The position numbers were made by a program, and so were the translations under genes. A DNA stretch of 64,000 bases from contig NC_066585.1 of assembly GCF_024323335.1 (NCBI RefSeq), positions 341,559,346 to 341,623,345 on the forward strand. The letters are read 5' to 3'. How positions within the stretch are numbered: position 1 is the stretch's first letter; each line of letters begins with the position of its first letter. A model generated the notes under the pieces. That model was not told where the DNA came from. It saw only the letters and a program-made list of their open reading frames with translations, and searched no databases. Origin of the DNA: Lathyrus oleraceus. Taxonomy: Eukaryota > Streptophyta > Magnoliopsida > Fabales > Fabaceae. This document shows positions 1 through 11,712 of this stretch, piece by piece.

Positions 1-366
1 GAGCTCTGATTCTTCATCCCCCGGTGATGATACGTAGGCACAAGGGCCCAAATCCTTGGCGAGCAAAATAATAAAAAAAAAATATCTTTCCCATTTCCCC
101 TGATAGTAAGTAAAAAATTTAGATAAACACCCACACACGTACACAACTTAGATGGTTCCCATCGAGTACGATGAATGTGAGGGGTGCTAATACATTCCCC
201 TCGCATAACCGACTTCCGAACCCATATTTGGTTGCGAGACCAATCTTTTCCATTTTTCTATTTAGAGGGTTTTATCGAATATTTTCCTTTTCCTCTTTTT
301 ATAGGAATAAATAAAATCGGATGGCGACTTTGTGTCAGTAGCGAGTCAGTTTTTTGCGTAGCGACA
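1..366 (+). repeat. 3' (U5) end of an Ogre-like LTR
   Basis: The segment matches, in order, the reverse complement of the U5 part of the complete Ogre LTR at 7327-7760. Shared blocks are the GAGCTCTGATTC start, the tract 'acgtaggcacaagggcc', 'ggttcccat...gagtac', 'accgacttccgaaccca' and the terminal 'tagcgaca' at about 359-366. The match is collinear but diverged, so this is a related family or an older copy. No primer-binding site follows the terminal CA, so it is the 3' end of a 3' LTR or solo LTR joined to unrelated sequence. The window cuts off its left part. Confidence 0.75.
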
Positions 367-1925
367 AATGCAGAGGTGAGTTACATAGGAAATCAATATC
401 AATAAAGGCAAGAACCATATCAAGGTAATCCTGGTTATCAAAGAGGGAACAATAAATATCAAGGACAAGAGTGGAGACCAGAAGAAGGACCGTTTAATAG
501 ACAAAATTCATATTAGAATTATAATCAGAATCCTCAGCAATAAGACAGAACTTCAAAGCTAGAGGACACTCTAAATCAATTTATGCAATTGTCTATTGCA
601 AATCAAAAGAACACTGATACATATTTTAAGAACCTTGAAACCAAGTTGGTCAAATGGCTAAGCAATTTTCTAATCAACAAGGAGAGACATTTACTACAAA
701 CACTCAAACTAATCCGAATGAGCATTGCAAATTTGTTACAACTCGGAGCGATAGAGAAGTTGGCAGAAGCATTGGTGATAATCTTGAAAATTAGAAAGTT
801 GTGATAGAAAGACAAGTAGAGAAGAATTAAGAATGTGATAAGGAAGTAGAAAGAGAAAATAAAAAAGAAGATTTTGTTGAAAATGAAAATACTGAAAAAG
901 AAGAGTTAGAAAAGAAAAATAATGAAGAAAGGAAGACAAAAGCTTAAAAAGCTCAAGTGGAGAAAGGGAAAATGAAGATTCTTCCAGTGCAAAACTTACC
1001 TTATCCACATGCTCCTACCAAGAAAGATAATGCAAGGCATTATGAAAGGTTTTTGTATATATTTAGTTAGTTTGAGATAAATATTCCATTTTTTGAAGCT
1101 CTTGAACAAATGCCAACTTATGATAAATTTATGAAGGACATTCTCATGAAGAAAAGGAGGTATACGAATCAAGATACTATAAATCTAGATGCTAGTTATA
1201 GTTCCATCATTCAAAGAACTATCCCACATAAAGAAATTGACCCCGGGAGGGTTACATTTCCTGCCACTATAGGGAATGTAAACATTGGCATAGTATTAGT
1301 AGAATTATGTTCAAGCATAAACCTGATACCGCTTCGGTGGTTCGGATGTTAGGCAACCTTGAAGTTAAATAGACAAAGATGACATTGCAGTTGGCAGATA
1401 AATCCATCACTCGTCCATCAATAATAGCTGGAGATGTTTTCGTTAAGGTGGACAAGTTCTTATTTCCAATTGATTTTGTTGTGATGGATATTGAAGAAGA
1501 TGATGATGCACCTTTTATTTTAGGTCGGCCTTTAATGAAAATAGCAAGAATGATGATAAATGTAGATGAGGGATTGATGAAATTAAGAGTGAAAGATGAA
1601 GAAGTCAACGTTGGTTTGTTTGAAGCAAGCAAGCATCCAACCAGCAAAGAAATATGTTGTCAAATGGATGCTCTTGATAAAACAATAAAATAAGAGAACA
1701 TTAGTGACTATATAACAGATCTTGAATCACCACATGAAGCTTTCATACTAAAAGATGAAATGGAGATAAACACATTCCCAAAGAAAAGCAAAGGAATCAG
1801 AAGAGTTTTTAAGAAAGCCAAAACTTGCAAGAAAGTCATTCATAATGTTGTCAAGAGGGCCAGACCAATAAAGAAACATGACAAGACAAAGCCACATGAT
1901 GGTGATGTAGATGATTAGATCATAT
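367..1925 (+). pseudogene. Athila-like Ty3/gypsy gag-protease remnant
   Basis: Conceptual translation in shifting frames gives the C-terminal part of a gypsy Gag (an Asn/Gln/Gly-rich stretch at about 400-540, then a Gln-rich helical stretch at 560-800). A retropepsin-like domain follows at 1110-1693. Family landmarks are LADKS at about 1390, IDFVVMDIEED at about 1470-1505 and ILGRPL at 1516-1535, the usual order in Athila/Tat proteases. The domain is split by a frameshift between about 1352 and 1379. Where the family has a DLGAS-type active site, this copy reads ELCSS (about 1297-1312), so the catalytic Asp and Gly appear lost. Stops are scattered through 800-1080 and 1690-1925. No reverse transcriptase follows. 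This is a dead fragment. Confidence 0.75.
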
Positions 1926-2185
1926 CACAAATACCACCTTGAATTCACTTGAAAAAAGGCGTTGAGCTAATGACGTTAAACAAGCTCTTTGTAAGTATTT
2001 TAGTTTTTCATTTTTTATTTGAAGCCTTAAAGGATGAAAATAATGGAATTTTGAAAGCAATAGCGTATTTTCAAAAACCTGATGCCCAGAATCTTGCGTT
2101 GAGTCCAGGACTCCGCGTTGAGCGCGACCTGCTGTATCATCACCAATTACTTATCTTTGATGTACATGATGCAGAAATTCCATAA
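1926..2185 (+). other. Possible downstream (post-pol) remnant of the same Athila-like element
   Basis: The stretch around 1955-1985 (GTTGAGCTAATGACGTTAAAC) resembles the sequence that follows the polyprotein in legume Athila/Calypso-type elements. Here it comes directly after the protease-encoding segment, which would mean that RT, RNase H and integrase were deleted or never present. The short ORF at 1949-2185 shows no recognisable domain. This assignment rests on memory of the family and is weak. Confidence 0.35.
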
Positions 2186-2368
2186 CAATGCAATACAATA
2201 ATCATCACGAATGGTTCCTATCTAAACCACATACCTCACCATAAAGCATCACACCATATAATGATAAATAATAATAACTTAGCACACCATGTAATTATAA
2301 CTCGTGATGACATGCATAATCATATCTTTACTCACATAATACTCACTGATAGGTCCACAAGTGCACGG
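2186..2368. other. Unassigned AT-rich spacer
   Basis: There is no ORF, repeat or terminal structure that I recognise in these 183 bases. It separates the Athila-like remnant from the Ogre-like LTR, whose terminal TGTCGC begins at 2369. Confidence 0.5.
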
Positions 2369-5045
2369 TGTCGCAGTGGGAAAAATTTAAAGATTAAGTT
2401 ATTGATTAACTTAACTCAAAAAAGCAAGAGTCGCCACTGAACTTTATTATTTCCAAAGTAAATTGGAAAAAGGTCGAACAAAACCACAAAAGGTAAAATA
2501 AAATAGAAGTCTGGATACGTGGGTTGGTTATGCAAGGGGAAGGTATTAGCACCCCTCACATCAGCGGTACTCCATAGGGACCACTTGCAAATCTGTGTTT
2601 ATTAAAAAAATTGTGTTGTTTGTTGATTGATTTTAATTTGAAAAGACATTTTTGTCATATTCGAGTGGAAAACTCAGCTTACTACCCACAAGTATGAAGA
2701 AATGAGCATTTGCATCATCTTTATATGGAGAACTTTTACTTGGACTTTTTCACAAGCACGTCTCAACATTCAAGTGGAAAATGTCAATCATTTCTCAACA
2801 TATTGTAGAAGTATAGTGGTTTGCATCACTACAAGAATAGACTAATATCTCATCTTTTAAAAAAAGGCTTTTAAAAGAAAGTGCACAAAGGCACAAAAAG
2901 AAGTTCGAAGAGGTTTGTCTTTTTTAGAAGTTTGAAAATAAGAGTTTAAGTATGCTTAAATGTTTTAGCATTTATTGAGAAAAAGATTTTCTAGATCCCT
3001 TGACAAGGTCAAGGTTTGTTAAGAAAAGGTGTGAAGTTTGAAAGCAAGAGGTTTTTTGAAATAGGAAAAAGTTTTGAAAATTGAAGAAACGGGAAGGAGA
3101 GGAAGAGACTATCCTAAAGCATAAAGTTATGACATGAAATAAAAGGTCTCATTGTAAGGTATCCCAAGAGAAAGCATTTCTATGTGCAAGTCTACTAACC
3201 ACAAGACGCAGAAAACATTTGACATTGGTCCAAATAAGCATTCCTTTCCCTTTGGATTGAGCCACAAGATGAAAATACGTAAGCAGATAAATATCAAAAG
3301 ATCCAGATGAACAACAAAGCCACAGAGCCATTGAGAAACATCCAAGTCTTGAATTGCAGATCAGAGGGTCCAAAGGGATCACAAGGTCTTATATGAATCA
3401 CAAAGTATCAGGCATCCTCCAAGCAAGGGAAAATACTAAGTCTTAAGGTCCAAAGTCCAAAATAATCCTCAAGTAAATGATAATAACACAAAGTCCATAA
3501 GATCAGATTAGGGTTTTAGCCATTTTGTCATGTTTTGTTCTTTTGAAATAGGAAGGCAATAAAAGCAAAAGTAAAAGGCAAGAATGTAAATGACAATGAA
3601 TGTAAAATGCATAAAGTAAATGTTAGGAGGTTAGATGTAACAAGTTATTAATCATGAGGCAAGCAATGTATGTGGCAATCATGTCAGAGTGTTGATACAA
3701 AATCAAACTCTCCATGCATGAAGCACAATTATTCAAAACTTAAAGAAGAAAGAAGAGAACAAAAGGCAAAATGAAAACAAGCTCAAGTATTTGACTTAGG
3801 ATCCACTATCAAACAAGTCAAGGAACCTAAACATATGGCACAGCCTAGGGATCATCTATCACTAACTCAAAATGTCAAAAATATGATTAAATGATCACCT
3901 ATCAAAATATTGAATTAGAGAAGATTGAATCAACCTAAGAGACCATATATGGATGACTTGAAATGTAGAAGCATTGATCAACCAAGTCAACAACTCAAGT
4001 CAGACAAAAGTCAACCAAATATCAAATAAAAGTGAATTAAAAGGCAAATTAGAATGATTTTTAATGAGAAAATTCAAATCAAGCACCAAAGCATAAAATA
4101 AATGATTGAGAAAATTACGAGAAGTAAAAAATATTACAAATAAAAAGACCTCAAAAGTTGGATGCAAAAATATTTTAAAATGATCAGAAATAAAATGGAA
4201 AATTAAAAATAAAGAAAAATATTAAATGCAAAAATAATTTTTAAAATTATGCAAAAAATATATGTGATGCAAAATATTTGTAGGTATTTTCTGTAAAAAA
4301 ATTGGAACAAAAATGAATTAAGGATCATTTAAAATTAAATCAGAAAAGAAATGGAAATTAAAAAATTAAAAAATTGAAAATGGCACGCCAACGGCTAGCA
4401 CGTGTGTCAGGCTGGGATTGGATGGATTCAAACGCTTGAAGCCAAAGCACATGAACTGAACATCGTCTTCAACCTTAAGTTGATTTTTCACCCTTCATGA
4501 ACTTGAAGTTTTAAGCTCAAACAACACACATTTAAGCATCAACATCCATCACCGTTCATGTCTCGTTGCTTCATAGCCATTGATTGGCTCTAAGCAAAGA
4601 GAATTTTCTCAAGAACACGAAGAACCCTAGTTATTCAAAGTAAAATTAAATGACTAACACACAATATAAATTCAAGATAGTTTGGGGCTTTTAATCAGTG
4701 AATCAAGACGAACACACTGGTAACTTGTGACTCGTATCTACCTTTCTTGTTGAAGCTTCAGAGGTCAACAATGGTGGATTTGGAAGTCAGGTTCTAGGGA
4801 GTTTCAAGCCACATCAATGCTTCAGTCAACTTCAGAAGGTGTCGATGAGGGATTTTGGGCAAAGATTTGAAGCTAAAAGAGCTTGAATCAAAGAAATGGT
4901 TAATTGGTTTTTTGAGGTATCGTGTTCAAATGGTTTCAGAGTTTCTTTACCTTTTCAAGCTTGCAAATGAAGGAAAAATCTTCCTTTATTATAGGGAATG
5001 AAGTGAGATCGTGGTACATGTGAAATGGAGGCAAATTCGTGTGAA
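2369..5045 (-). repeat. Ogre-like LTR on the minus strand, diverged and probably truncated in U3
   Basis: Reading from low to high coordinates, this follows the same order as the complete Ogre LTR at 7327-10190. It begins with the reverse-complemented terminus TGTCGC at 2369, then 'gagtcgccactgaa', 'gcaaggggaaggtattagcacccc' near 2530-2560, 'gtctcattgtaaggta(t/g)cccaagagaaag' near 3145 and 'ctccaagcaaggg' near 3417. Similarity is patchy, so it is a different Ogre-like family. I cannot find the expected ACA end (the U3 start) on the right; sequence like a copia gag begins by about 5055. It holds no convincing coding sequence. The short ORFs at 3127-3382 are spurious. Confidence 0.65.
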
Positions 5046-6067
5046 TTAGGTCATTCATTTAGTTTAGGACACTCATTCTTATAGTGGTCTGGCTCGTTAC
5101 ACTCGTAGCAGATAACCTCTTTACCAGAACCTTGCTTCTTTTGTCCAGATGAAGAATCAGAACGATCAATAGTCCTTCTTTCTCCTCTGAACTTCCCTTG
5201 TCTATTCTGCCTATGCCTCTAGAGTCTATTAACCCTCTTGGAAACCAAAGACAACTCATGATCATATTATGAGTCTTCATCAGAATCTTCTTATTCTTCC
5301 TCAGCTTTATAAGCCCTTGTCTGCTCAGGATTGGACTTAAAAGCAACAAATTTACCTTGCTTCTAAGGTTCATCTTCTTCGAGTTCTATCTCATGGCCTC
5401 TCAAAGAACTAACAAGTTCTTCAAGACTAAGGTTGTTCAAGTCATTTGCCAACTTCAAGGCAGTTACCATAGGTCTCCGTTTTTTTGGGAGACTTCTGAT
5501 GATTTTCTTGACATGACCAACTGTAGAATATCCTTTGTCCATAACCTTGAGTCCTGCAACAAGCATCTGAAATCTTGAGAACATAGTCTCAACAATTTCA
5601 TCATCTTCCATTTTGAATGCTTCATATTTCTAGATTAAGGCCAAAACTTTTGTCTCCTAAACTTGAGTATTCCATTCATGAACCATTCTCAGGGAATCAA
5701 AAATAGACTTACCAGGATCTCTGATAGTTATCTTCTCATACTCAACGTAAGAGATAACATTAAGCAATATTGTTATAGCCTTATGATGATTTTTGAAATT
5801 CTTCTTTTATGGATCTGCCATAACACTTCTTGCTATATTGTTTCCTTCATCATTAATTGGGTGAAAGTAGCCATCGACTACAAGATCTCAGAGATCAATA
5901 TCATATCCAAGAAAGAAACTTTTGATTTTATCTTTCCAATAATCAAACATGTCATCATCAAAGACTGTTGGTTTAGTGTTGTAGTGATCTTTCTCATTGT
6001 TGTTAGCAGCGGAAGCGTTGTTGTTACCAGCGACCGTTGTTTCTCACACAAACTAGATTGGTACTAA
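5046..6067 (-). pseudogene. SIRE/Maximus-like Ty1-copia gag pseudogene
   Basis: Read on the minus strand, this encodes a Gag polyprotein of the UBN2 type. The best stretch is 5363-5611, with MVTALKLANDL, SLEELVSSLRGHE and an acidic tail. Further downstream is a single CCHC zinc knuckle, CYECNEPDHYKNEC, at about 5070-5112, followed by a stop. Several in-frame stops break the frame between 5215 and 5300 and between 5640 and 6060. The gene lies just downstream of the primer-binding site at 6113-6126 and the LTR that starts at 6127, the normal order for a minus-strand element. Protease, integrase and RT are missing: the Ogre-like LTR abuts the end of gag. Gag packages element RNA in cytoplasmic particles; this copy cannot be functional. 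Confidence 0.75.
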
Positions 6068-6112
6068 ACATGGTGAAGTGTTAATAAAAACTTTATCACA
6101 ATTAGAACCGGA

Positions 6113-6126
6113 GCTCTGATGTCAAT
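6113..6126 (-). other. Primer-binding site of the SIRE-like element
   Basis: On the minus strand the sequence directly after the LTR end (TTCA) is ATTGACATCAGAGC. It differs by two bases from ATTGGTATCAGAGC, the initiator-Met tRNA primer site, which is intact in the copia-type element at 21324. Its position between the LTR and gag fits a 5' LTR. Confidence 0.7.
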
Positions 6127-7326
6127 TGAAGGTGTGAAAAACACAAGAAGGGGGGTGAATTGGGTTTTAAAAACAAAATCTTTTTACTAACTCAAAAACA
6201 CCACATAATACTAAGAACAATGAGATAAAGAAACAAGTATTTTTATTCTGGTTCGCTTGAAATCAAAGCTACTCCAGTCCACCCGTCAAGGTGATTTCTC
6301 TTTATACCCAAGGACTTAATCCATATAACCAAACATATTACATAACAAACACAAAGAACAACTTTCTTTGTCTTCTCAAGGATCCAACTAAAATCTAGAC
6401 TCCTTAAGGAAATACAAACAAACAGTTTGAATAATCTCTTTTTTTGTGTTATAAGATGCTTCTACATAAGCATATTTTACATAAATGAAATACAAAACAC
6501 TTAAAGAAAAACTGTGCATAAAATTGATAGTTTTTTCACGTAGAAAACAGACTTGTCAATTTGTAGCAGTAGCGATAGCATTAGCGTTAGCATTAGCAGG
6601 CTTCTTCAAGTTTCCAAGTCCCACTTATATAGCATAAGAAAGGTACCATTGGAGGGCAATTCGGGAATATCAAAAGAGCAATTGTCCACTAACAGATTAG
6701 TGACAGGTGTGAAAAATAGTATTGTCATTCGTCCATGTTATCAGGTAGTGGAAGGAATATTTTTGATTCTTACCATGTACTATTTAATCACGTATCCTTT
6801 AATCTTATCTTCAATTCCATTTGCTTCTGATGAATAGTCGATGAAGCATGAAAAGAAGAAACACAAAGTTGAAATCAGAACCTTCAGTCAAAAGCTTGAC
6901 CACGTCAACGTCTGACTTGAGATCTTTAGAGTCTTCAGCTAAGTAACCGAACTTCATAATCTTCAGTCAGAACCTTGACCACATCAGCGTTTGGCTTGAG
7001 ATCTTCAGAATCTTCAGTTAAGTAACAAAACTTCAGAAGCTTGCCATTCTTCATAAGCTTGATAACTAGAGTCACATCCAGAAGCAGAAGCTGAGTGAAT
7101 ATTGCAGCAACAACATATCATCTTTCTATAACTTCTTAGGAGTGAATCAGTACATAAGCAGAAAGATCATTATAGCAGCAACATTGTGTCTTTCAGAACT
7201 TCTCAGAGTGATATAGCGCAAAAGCGGAATTCAAAACAAATGTTTAGAAACTAATGATGTTGCACATCATATACACAAAATTAGAACTGGGTGTTAAAGC
7301 TACACAATAACAAACCATTAGAGTAC
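6127..7326 (-). repeat. 5' LTR of the SIRE-like element, 3' portion (split by the Ogre)
   Basis: The LTR ends on the minus strand at 6127 with CCTTCA. Its beginning lies beyond the Ogre, at 33251, where it starts TGTTAGAACAAG. The two parts (6127-7326 and 33172-33251) total about 1.28 kb. Inside is a 79-bp tandem duplication (6882-6960 and 6961-7039), and a looser duplication follows at 7090-7210. The last five bases, AGTAC (7322-7326), are the target-site duplication of the Ogre. The ORF at 6553-6837 has no recognisable domain and is probably chance. Confidence 0.75.
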
Positions 7327-10190
7327 TGTCGCTACCGGGATTTCACGATAACAAAACCGGGACTAAAGAGAATGCCAAAGAGAGGCAAAGTCAGAAGAGT
7401 CACCACCGAATTTTATTTAGTTTACCTCTATCGGAGAGGAGAGGGGAAATAGTCGATAAAACCCTCGGAAAAGAGACGCGCATGGGAAGCGCTTTAAAGG
7501 AGAATAAGGAATCGGTCTCGCAACCGAGATTTGGGTTCGGAAGTCGGTTACATAAGGGGAAGGTGTTAGCACCCCTTACGTCCATGGTACTCCATGGGAA
7601 CCATTTGGGTTGTTTTACATACATGGGATTTATCTATTATTATTTTGTTTTCAAAAGAATGTGTGAAAAGAAGGGGGGTGTTTTTGTTTTTATAGCGCTC
7701 GCCAAGGATTGTGGCCCTTGTGCCTACGTATCACTCATTCGGGGATGAGGAATCAGAGCTCCGTAGTTCGGAGTAGAAGATATTTGTGTGTTGGTTAATT
7801 TTACCTTTGGAAAAAAGGGTTTTTGGGATGATGCCCTAAGGCACAAAAATGAGTTTGATGAGTTATATTGTTTTTACCTTGAATAAGGGTTTTATGAAAG
7901 AATGTTGGTGATTATATTGTACTAAAGTCTATGGGCGGAGGTGATTATTCTAGACAACAAGTCAAGCGTCTTGCGTCCAAAATAATCAGAGTAAGGGTAG
8001 GAATGCTCCATTCTCACTCATTCTCCACCACTTAAGGCTCATGGCGCACAATAATAATCGTAATTATTAAGTATTTTTGAATTTGGCTAAGAAAATGCCA
8101 CTTGACGTTGAATCAAGGGTTTATTTTGTTTTGATTATGAAATTTGGCTTATGCAACATGAATGCAAAGTAACCAACAAGAAATTAAAAAAGTCTCATTG
8201 TAAGGTAGCCCAAGAGAAAGCCTTTTGTGTGCAAAAGTGACCTAAGCTAAACAAAGGATAATGGTCTTACAAACATGTCCCCCTAAGGTGGTGCCATGAT
8301 GCCATTCTTACAACATGAATGTAAGTTACAAATAAAATCCAACATTTACAAAGTATCACAAAGATAAGGGAAAGGCCTCCAAGCAAGGGTCCTAAAATGA
8401 AATTCTCTAAGTCCAAGTTGATTAAGAGTGGAATGAATATTTTTGTCTTATCATTTTATCATGTTTTTGTTGTTTTTTAATGTTTGATGATAATAAAATA
8501 AATAACAAGTAAATAAACATGCATGATGAATTTGTACAATGATGATGATGATGAGTACTTTAATGTAAATTACAAGGTAATGACATAAAAGTAAATTACA
8601 AAAAAAAGAAATAATATCACAATAGTAATGGTTAGTGAGTATAAATGATATAAAACAAATATAAGTCAATAACACCAAAATCACAATAACAAAGGTTAAT
8701 GACAAACAAAATTAATGAAGTATAATTAGTGGTTAGTAATATGTACAAAAATGAATATTTTTTAAGACTATTTTTTTAGACCAAAAAGACTTAAAATACG
8801 ACACATTAAGGGATAGCTTATCATTGATGCAAAGTATTGAAGATGATTAAAAAATCAACTAACAATAGATTTGTAACAAAGAAAGATATGCAACCTTAAG
8901 TCCATCTATTAGTATTAAAAAATAAATAAATAAAGTGATTTGTTCTCTTTCTTTTATTTTTATTCCTCTTTTATTTAACAAGATAATGAGGTAGTAAATA
9001 AGTTAGCCTAATGTAAATGATATAGTTAGATAATAATAAACATAAACATAAAATACTTGAAATAAAGTGAACAATAAAATAAATTGCAAAAAAATAAAGT
9101 GCAATAATATAAATGTTAGGAGTTAGTAATTAGTAGTTAGTAACAATAAACAAATGGATTAACAAGTTAATGTAAAGACATGGTTTCATCTATGCATCAA
9201 ATGACCCAAATATGGTTAAAATAGAGGCAATCTATCAATGCCTCAAAGTATCATGAATGATCTATTGATCAACCATAGATAGGTTTGAAACATTGAAGAT
9301 TTAATCAACTCTAAACAACCATGGTCATGATCTAATAGACCTCATCAACCAAACAAATATAACAATAAGTTCATAATAAAAGAAAAAAATAACACACACA
9401 AAGCAACCACAAAAAGGTGAAAAAGATAGTAAGAGTAAAAAAAAATCTTTTAAAAAAAAAGTGAGTAAACCAAAGTCAAAACTTTTTTTTTTTGCAAGCT
9501 TGAATCTAAACCATCTCAAAGTCCAACCAAGAACAAGCAACCATTTTTAATAATAATAAAAAAGAAATAAAAAGTTGAAGAGTTTAAGTTAAAATCATTA
9601 CCCACAAAAATGTGAAAAAAGCTAGGTAGAAATGTTGTTGAGCTTGAATGTGAAATGAGGGGTTTGGGATGAAAATATTTATGGTGAAAGCTTAGTAAAT
9701 GGGTTGGGTTATGAGTGTTAGAGAGTGAGAAATTTTGAGAAAAAAATGTGAAATGAAAAAAAGTTGGTGGTGGTGACTTTTTGGAGGGAAAGGTTTTTTG
9801 GGTTTTGATTTAGGTTTGGAGAAGAGGGGTTGAATGATATTTTTTCATCAATTTTGGGGGCTAGAAAGCATGAAAAATGAAGGGGAATGATGCATCTATT
9901 TATAGGGAAAGTTAGTGGGAAAATGGGGGGAACCAAATACCCTTTGTGCAAAAAAGGCTCTTCTTTTTTGGAGTGTGCAAGGCAAAATCCGGTTTCCCCC
10001 CTTTTTCTCTTTTTATTTTTATTTTTTTTATAAAAAAAATTTTAAGATCATGCCTTGGTCCCATGCAATATGTATTTGGTTATGAAAGTAATATAAGTAT
10101 GATGAGGAGATAATGAAAGCATGCATGTGCAGTAGGGTCATGGATCAGATGAAAGTTGTATCAGAGTAGGGTGAATTTTGGGGTATGACA
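7327..10190 (-). repeat. Ogre 3' LTR
   Basis: This is a 2864-bp copy of the LTR at 30298-33166, with termini TGTCATACCCC (minus strand, 10190) and GGTAGCGACA (7327). The polypurine tract adjoins its 10190 end and the target duplication AGTAC adjoins its 7327 end. A TATAAATA box lies on the minus strand at 9897-9904, so U3 is roughly 290 nt and the R/U5 part is very long. The two LTRs differ by scattered substitutions and small indels, so the insertion is older than the copia-type element nested in it. Short ORFs inside (8451-8705, 9325-9540, 9718-9951) are chance AT-rich frames. Confidence 0.93.
9897..9904 (-). promoter_or_regulatory. TATA box in the Ogre 3' LTR
   Basis: TATAAATA on the minus strand, in a CCTATAAATAGATGC context, about 290 nt from the LTR start. 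It is identical in the 5' LTR at 32871-32878. This fits a Pol II promoter for element transcription. Confidence 0.7.
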
Positions 10191-10208
10191 GTTGCCCCTA
10201 TTTAATCT
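10191..10208 (-). other. Ogre polypurine tract
   Basis: On the minus strand, AGATTAAATAGGGGCAAC directly precedes the 3' LTR start TGTCATACC. It would prime plus-strand DNA synthesis. Confidence 0.75.
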
Positions 10209-10683
10209 TCTCGAACCTGAATGTTTAGATAGCAACAGCTTCCACACATCCAAGGTACGAGAGGATTAAATAAATAAAAATATCCAGAAATTCAACCTGC
10301 TGGGAATGAAATGAATGCGATATGAAGTGATGGGTATTTGTGAAGATTGTTCATGTGGTGGAAAATAAATTTGATATGAAATCATCTGTTGAGGATAGTT
10401 TATGGTATTATGTGGGGAGGACATGGGTCAGATGTATGATGGTTATGTCATGATGTGTATGATATACAACGTATGTTATGGTGTACGCAGAATACCGAAG
10501 TATGCTCGGGCTGCTGGGGTATGCAAATGCATGGTCTATAGATTGTGCCAAATATGATTGGGCTTTAGTGGAACTTTTCGTTTCGGAGGGAAAATCATGC
10601 ATGAAGTGATGCATGCAATGCATGTGGGACTACAACTGGGTATTTGGATTTTTATAGGGATTTTTGTTTCCAATGAGGGATCA
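10209..10683 (-). other. Ogre 3' UTR, unique part next to the 3' LTR
   Basis: This is non-coding sequence between the polypurine tract and the tandem array. The ORF at 10408-10623 is short and has no recognisable domain. Nothing else is visible. Confidence 0.6.
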
Positions 10684-11712
10684 TCATCAAAGGGTTGATG
10701 GAAAAAGGTGTCATCATCAAAGGGTTGATGGAAAGGTAATTTGTCTTCGTCAAAGGGTTGACGGAAAAGAGTTTGTCATTGTCAAAGGGTTGACAGGAAG
10801 GTAATTTGTCTTCGTCAAAGGGTTGACAGAAAGAAACTGTTGTAAAATGTCGTCATCAGAGAGCTGATGGGAATTTTTTTGTCATCGTCAAAGGGTTGAC
10901 GGAAAGGTAATTCCTCTTCGTCAAAGGGTTGACGGAAAGGTAATTTATCTTCGTCAAAGGGTTGACGGAAAAGAGTAATTTGTCTTCGTCAAAGGGTTGA
11001 CGGAAAGGTAATTTGTCTTCGTCAAAGGGTTGATGGAAAAGAGTAATTTGTCTTCGTCAAAGGGTTGACGGAAAAGAGTTATTTGTCTTCGTCAAAGGGT
11101 TGACGGAGAAGAGTTTGTCATCGTCCAAGGGTTGACGGAAGGGTAATTTGTCTTCGTCAAAGAGTTGACGGAAAAGAGTTTGTCATCGTCAAAGGGTTGA
11201 CGGAAGGGTACTTTGTCTTTGTCAAAGGGTTGACAGAAAGGTAATTTGTCTTCGTCAAAGGGTTGACGGAAAAGAGTTTGTCATCGTCAAAGGGTTGACG
11301 GAAGGGTAATTTGTCTTCGTCAAAGGGTTAATGGAAAGGTAATTTGTCTTCGTCAAAGGGTTGACGAAAAAGAGTTTGTCATTGTCAAAGGGTTAATGGG
11401 AAGGTAATTTGTCTTCGTCAAAGGGTTGACGGAAAGGTAATTTGTCTTTGTCAAAAGGTTGACGGAAAGGTAATTTGTCTTCGTCAAAGGGTTGACAGAA
11501 AGGTAATTTGTCTTCGTCAACGGGTTGACGGAAAGGTAATTTGTCTTCGTCAAAGGGTTGACGGAAAGGTAATTTGTCTTCGTCAAAGGGTTGACGGAAA
11601 AGTAATTTGTCTTCGTCAAAGGGTTGACGGAAAGGTAATTTGTCTTCGTCAAAGGGTTGACGGAATGAAACTGTTGTAAAACATCGTCATCAGAGGGTTG
11701 ATGGAAAAAAAG
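10684..11712 (-). repeat. Ogre 3' UTR tandem array: 31 hairpin-bearing units of about 30-37 bp
   Basis: I count 31 copies of a core CGTCAA-AGGG-TTGACG (plus-strand reading), mostly separated by GGAAAGGTAATTTGTCTT or GGAAAAGAGTTTGTCAT. The commonest period is 33 bp. The core is a perfect 6-bp inverted repeat with a 4-nt loop. Units 1, 2, 4, 6 and 17 carry matched changes in both arms (CATCAA/TTGATG, TGTCAA/TTGACA, CATCAG/CTGATG). Because the usual period is a multiple of three, 11353-11736 is open on the minus strand as an 11-residue repeat (VNPLTKTNYLS), probably by chance. Variable 3' UTR arrays in Ogre elements are known and have been proposed as a source of new satellites; the hairpin aspect is my reading. 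Confidence 0.9.

Noticed and set aside
5663..6067. 134-codon plus-strand ORF
   Set aside because: Antisense to the copia gag remnant; no domain on this strand.
6553..6837. 94-codon ORF in the SIRE-like LTR as a gene
   Set aside because: It lies within LTR sequence and has no domain.
10684..11712. Evenly spaced repeats as a CRISPR array
   Set aside because: The spacers are themselves repeated, there are no cas genes, and the array is inside a plant retrotransposon 3' UTR.
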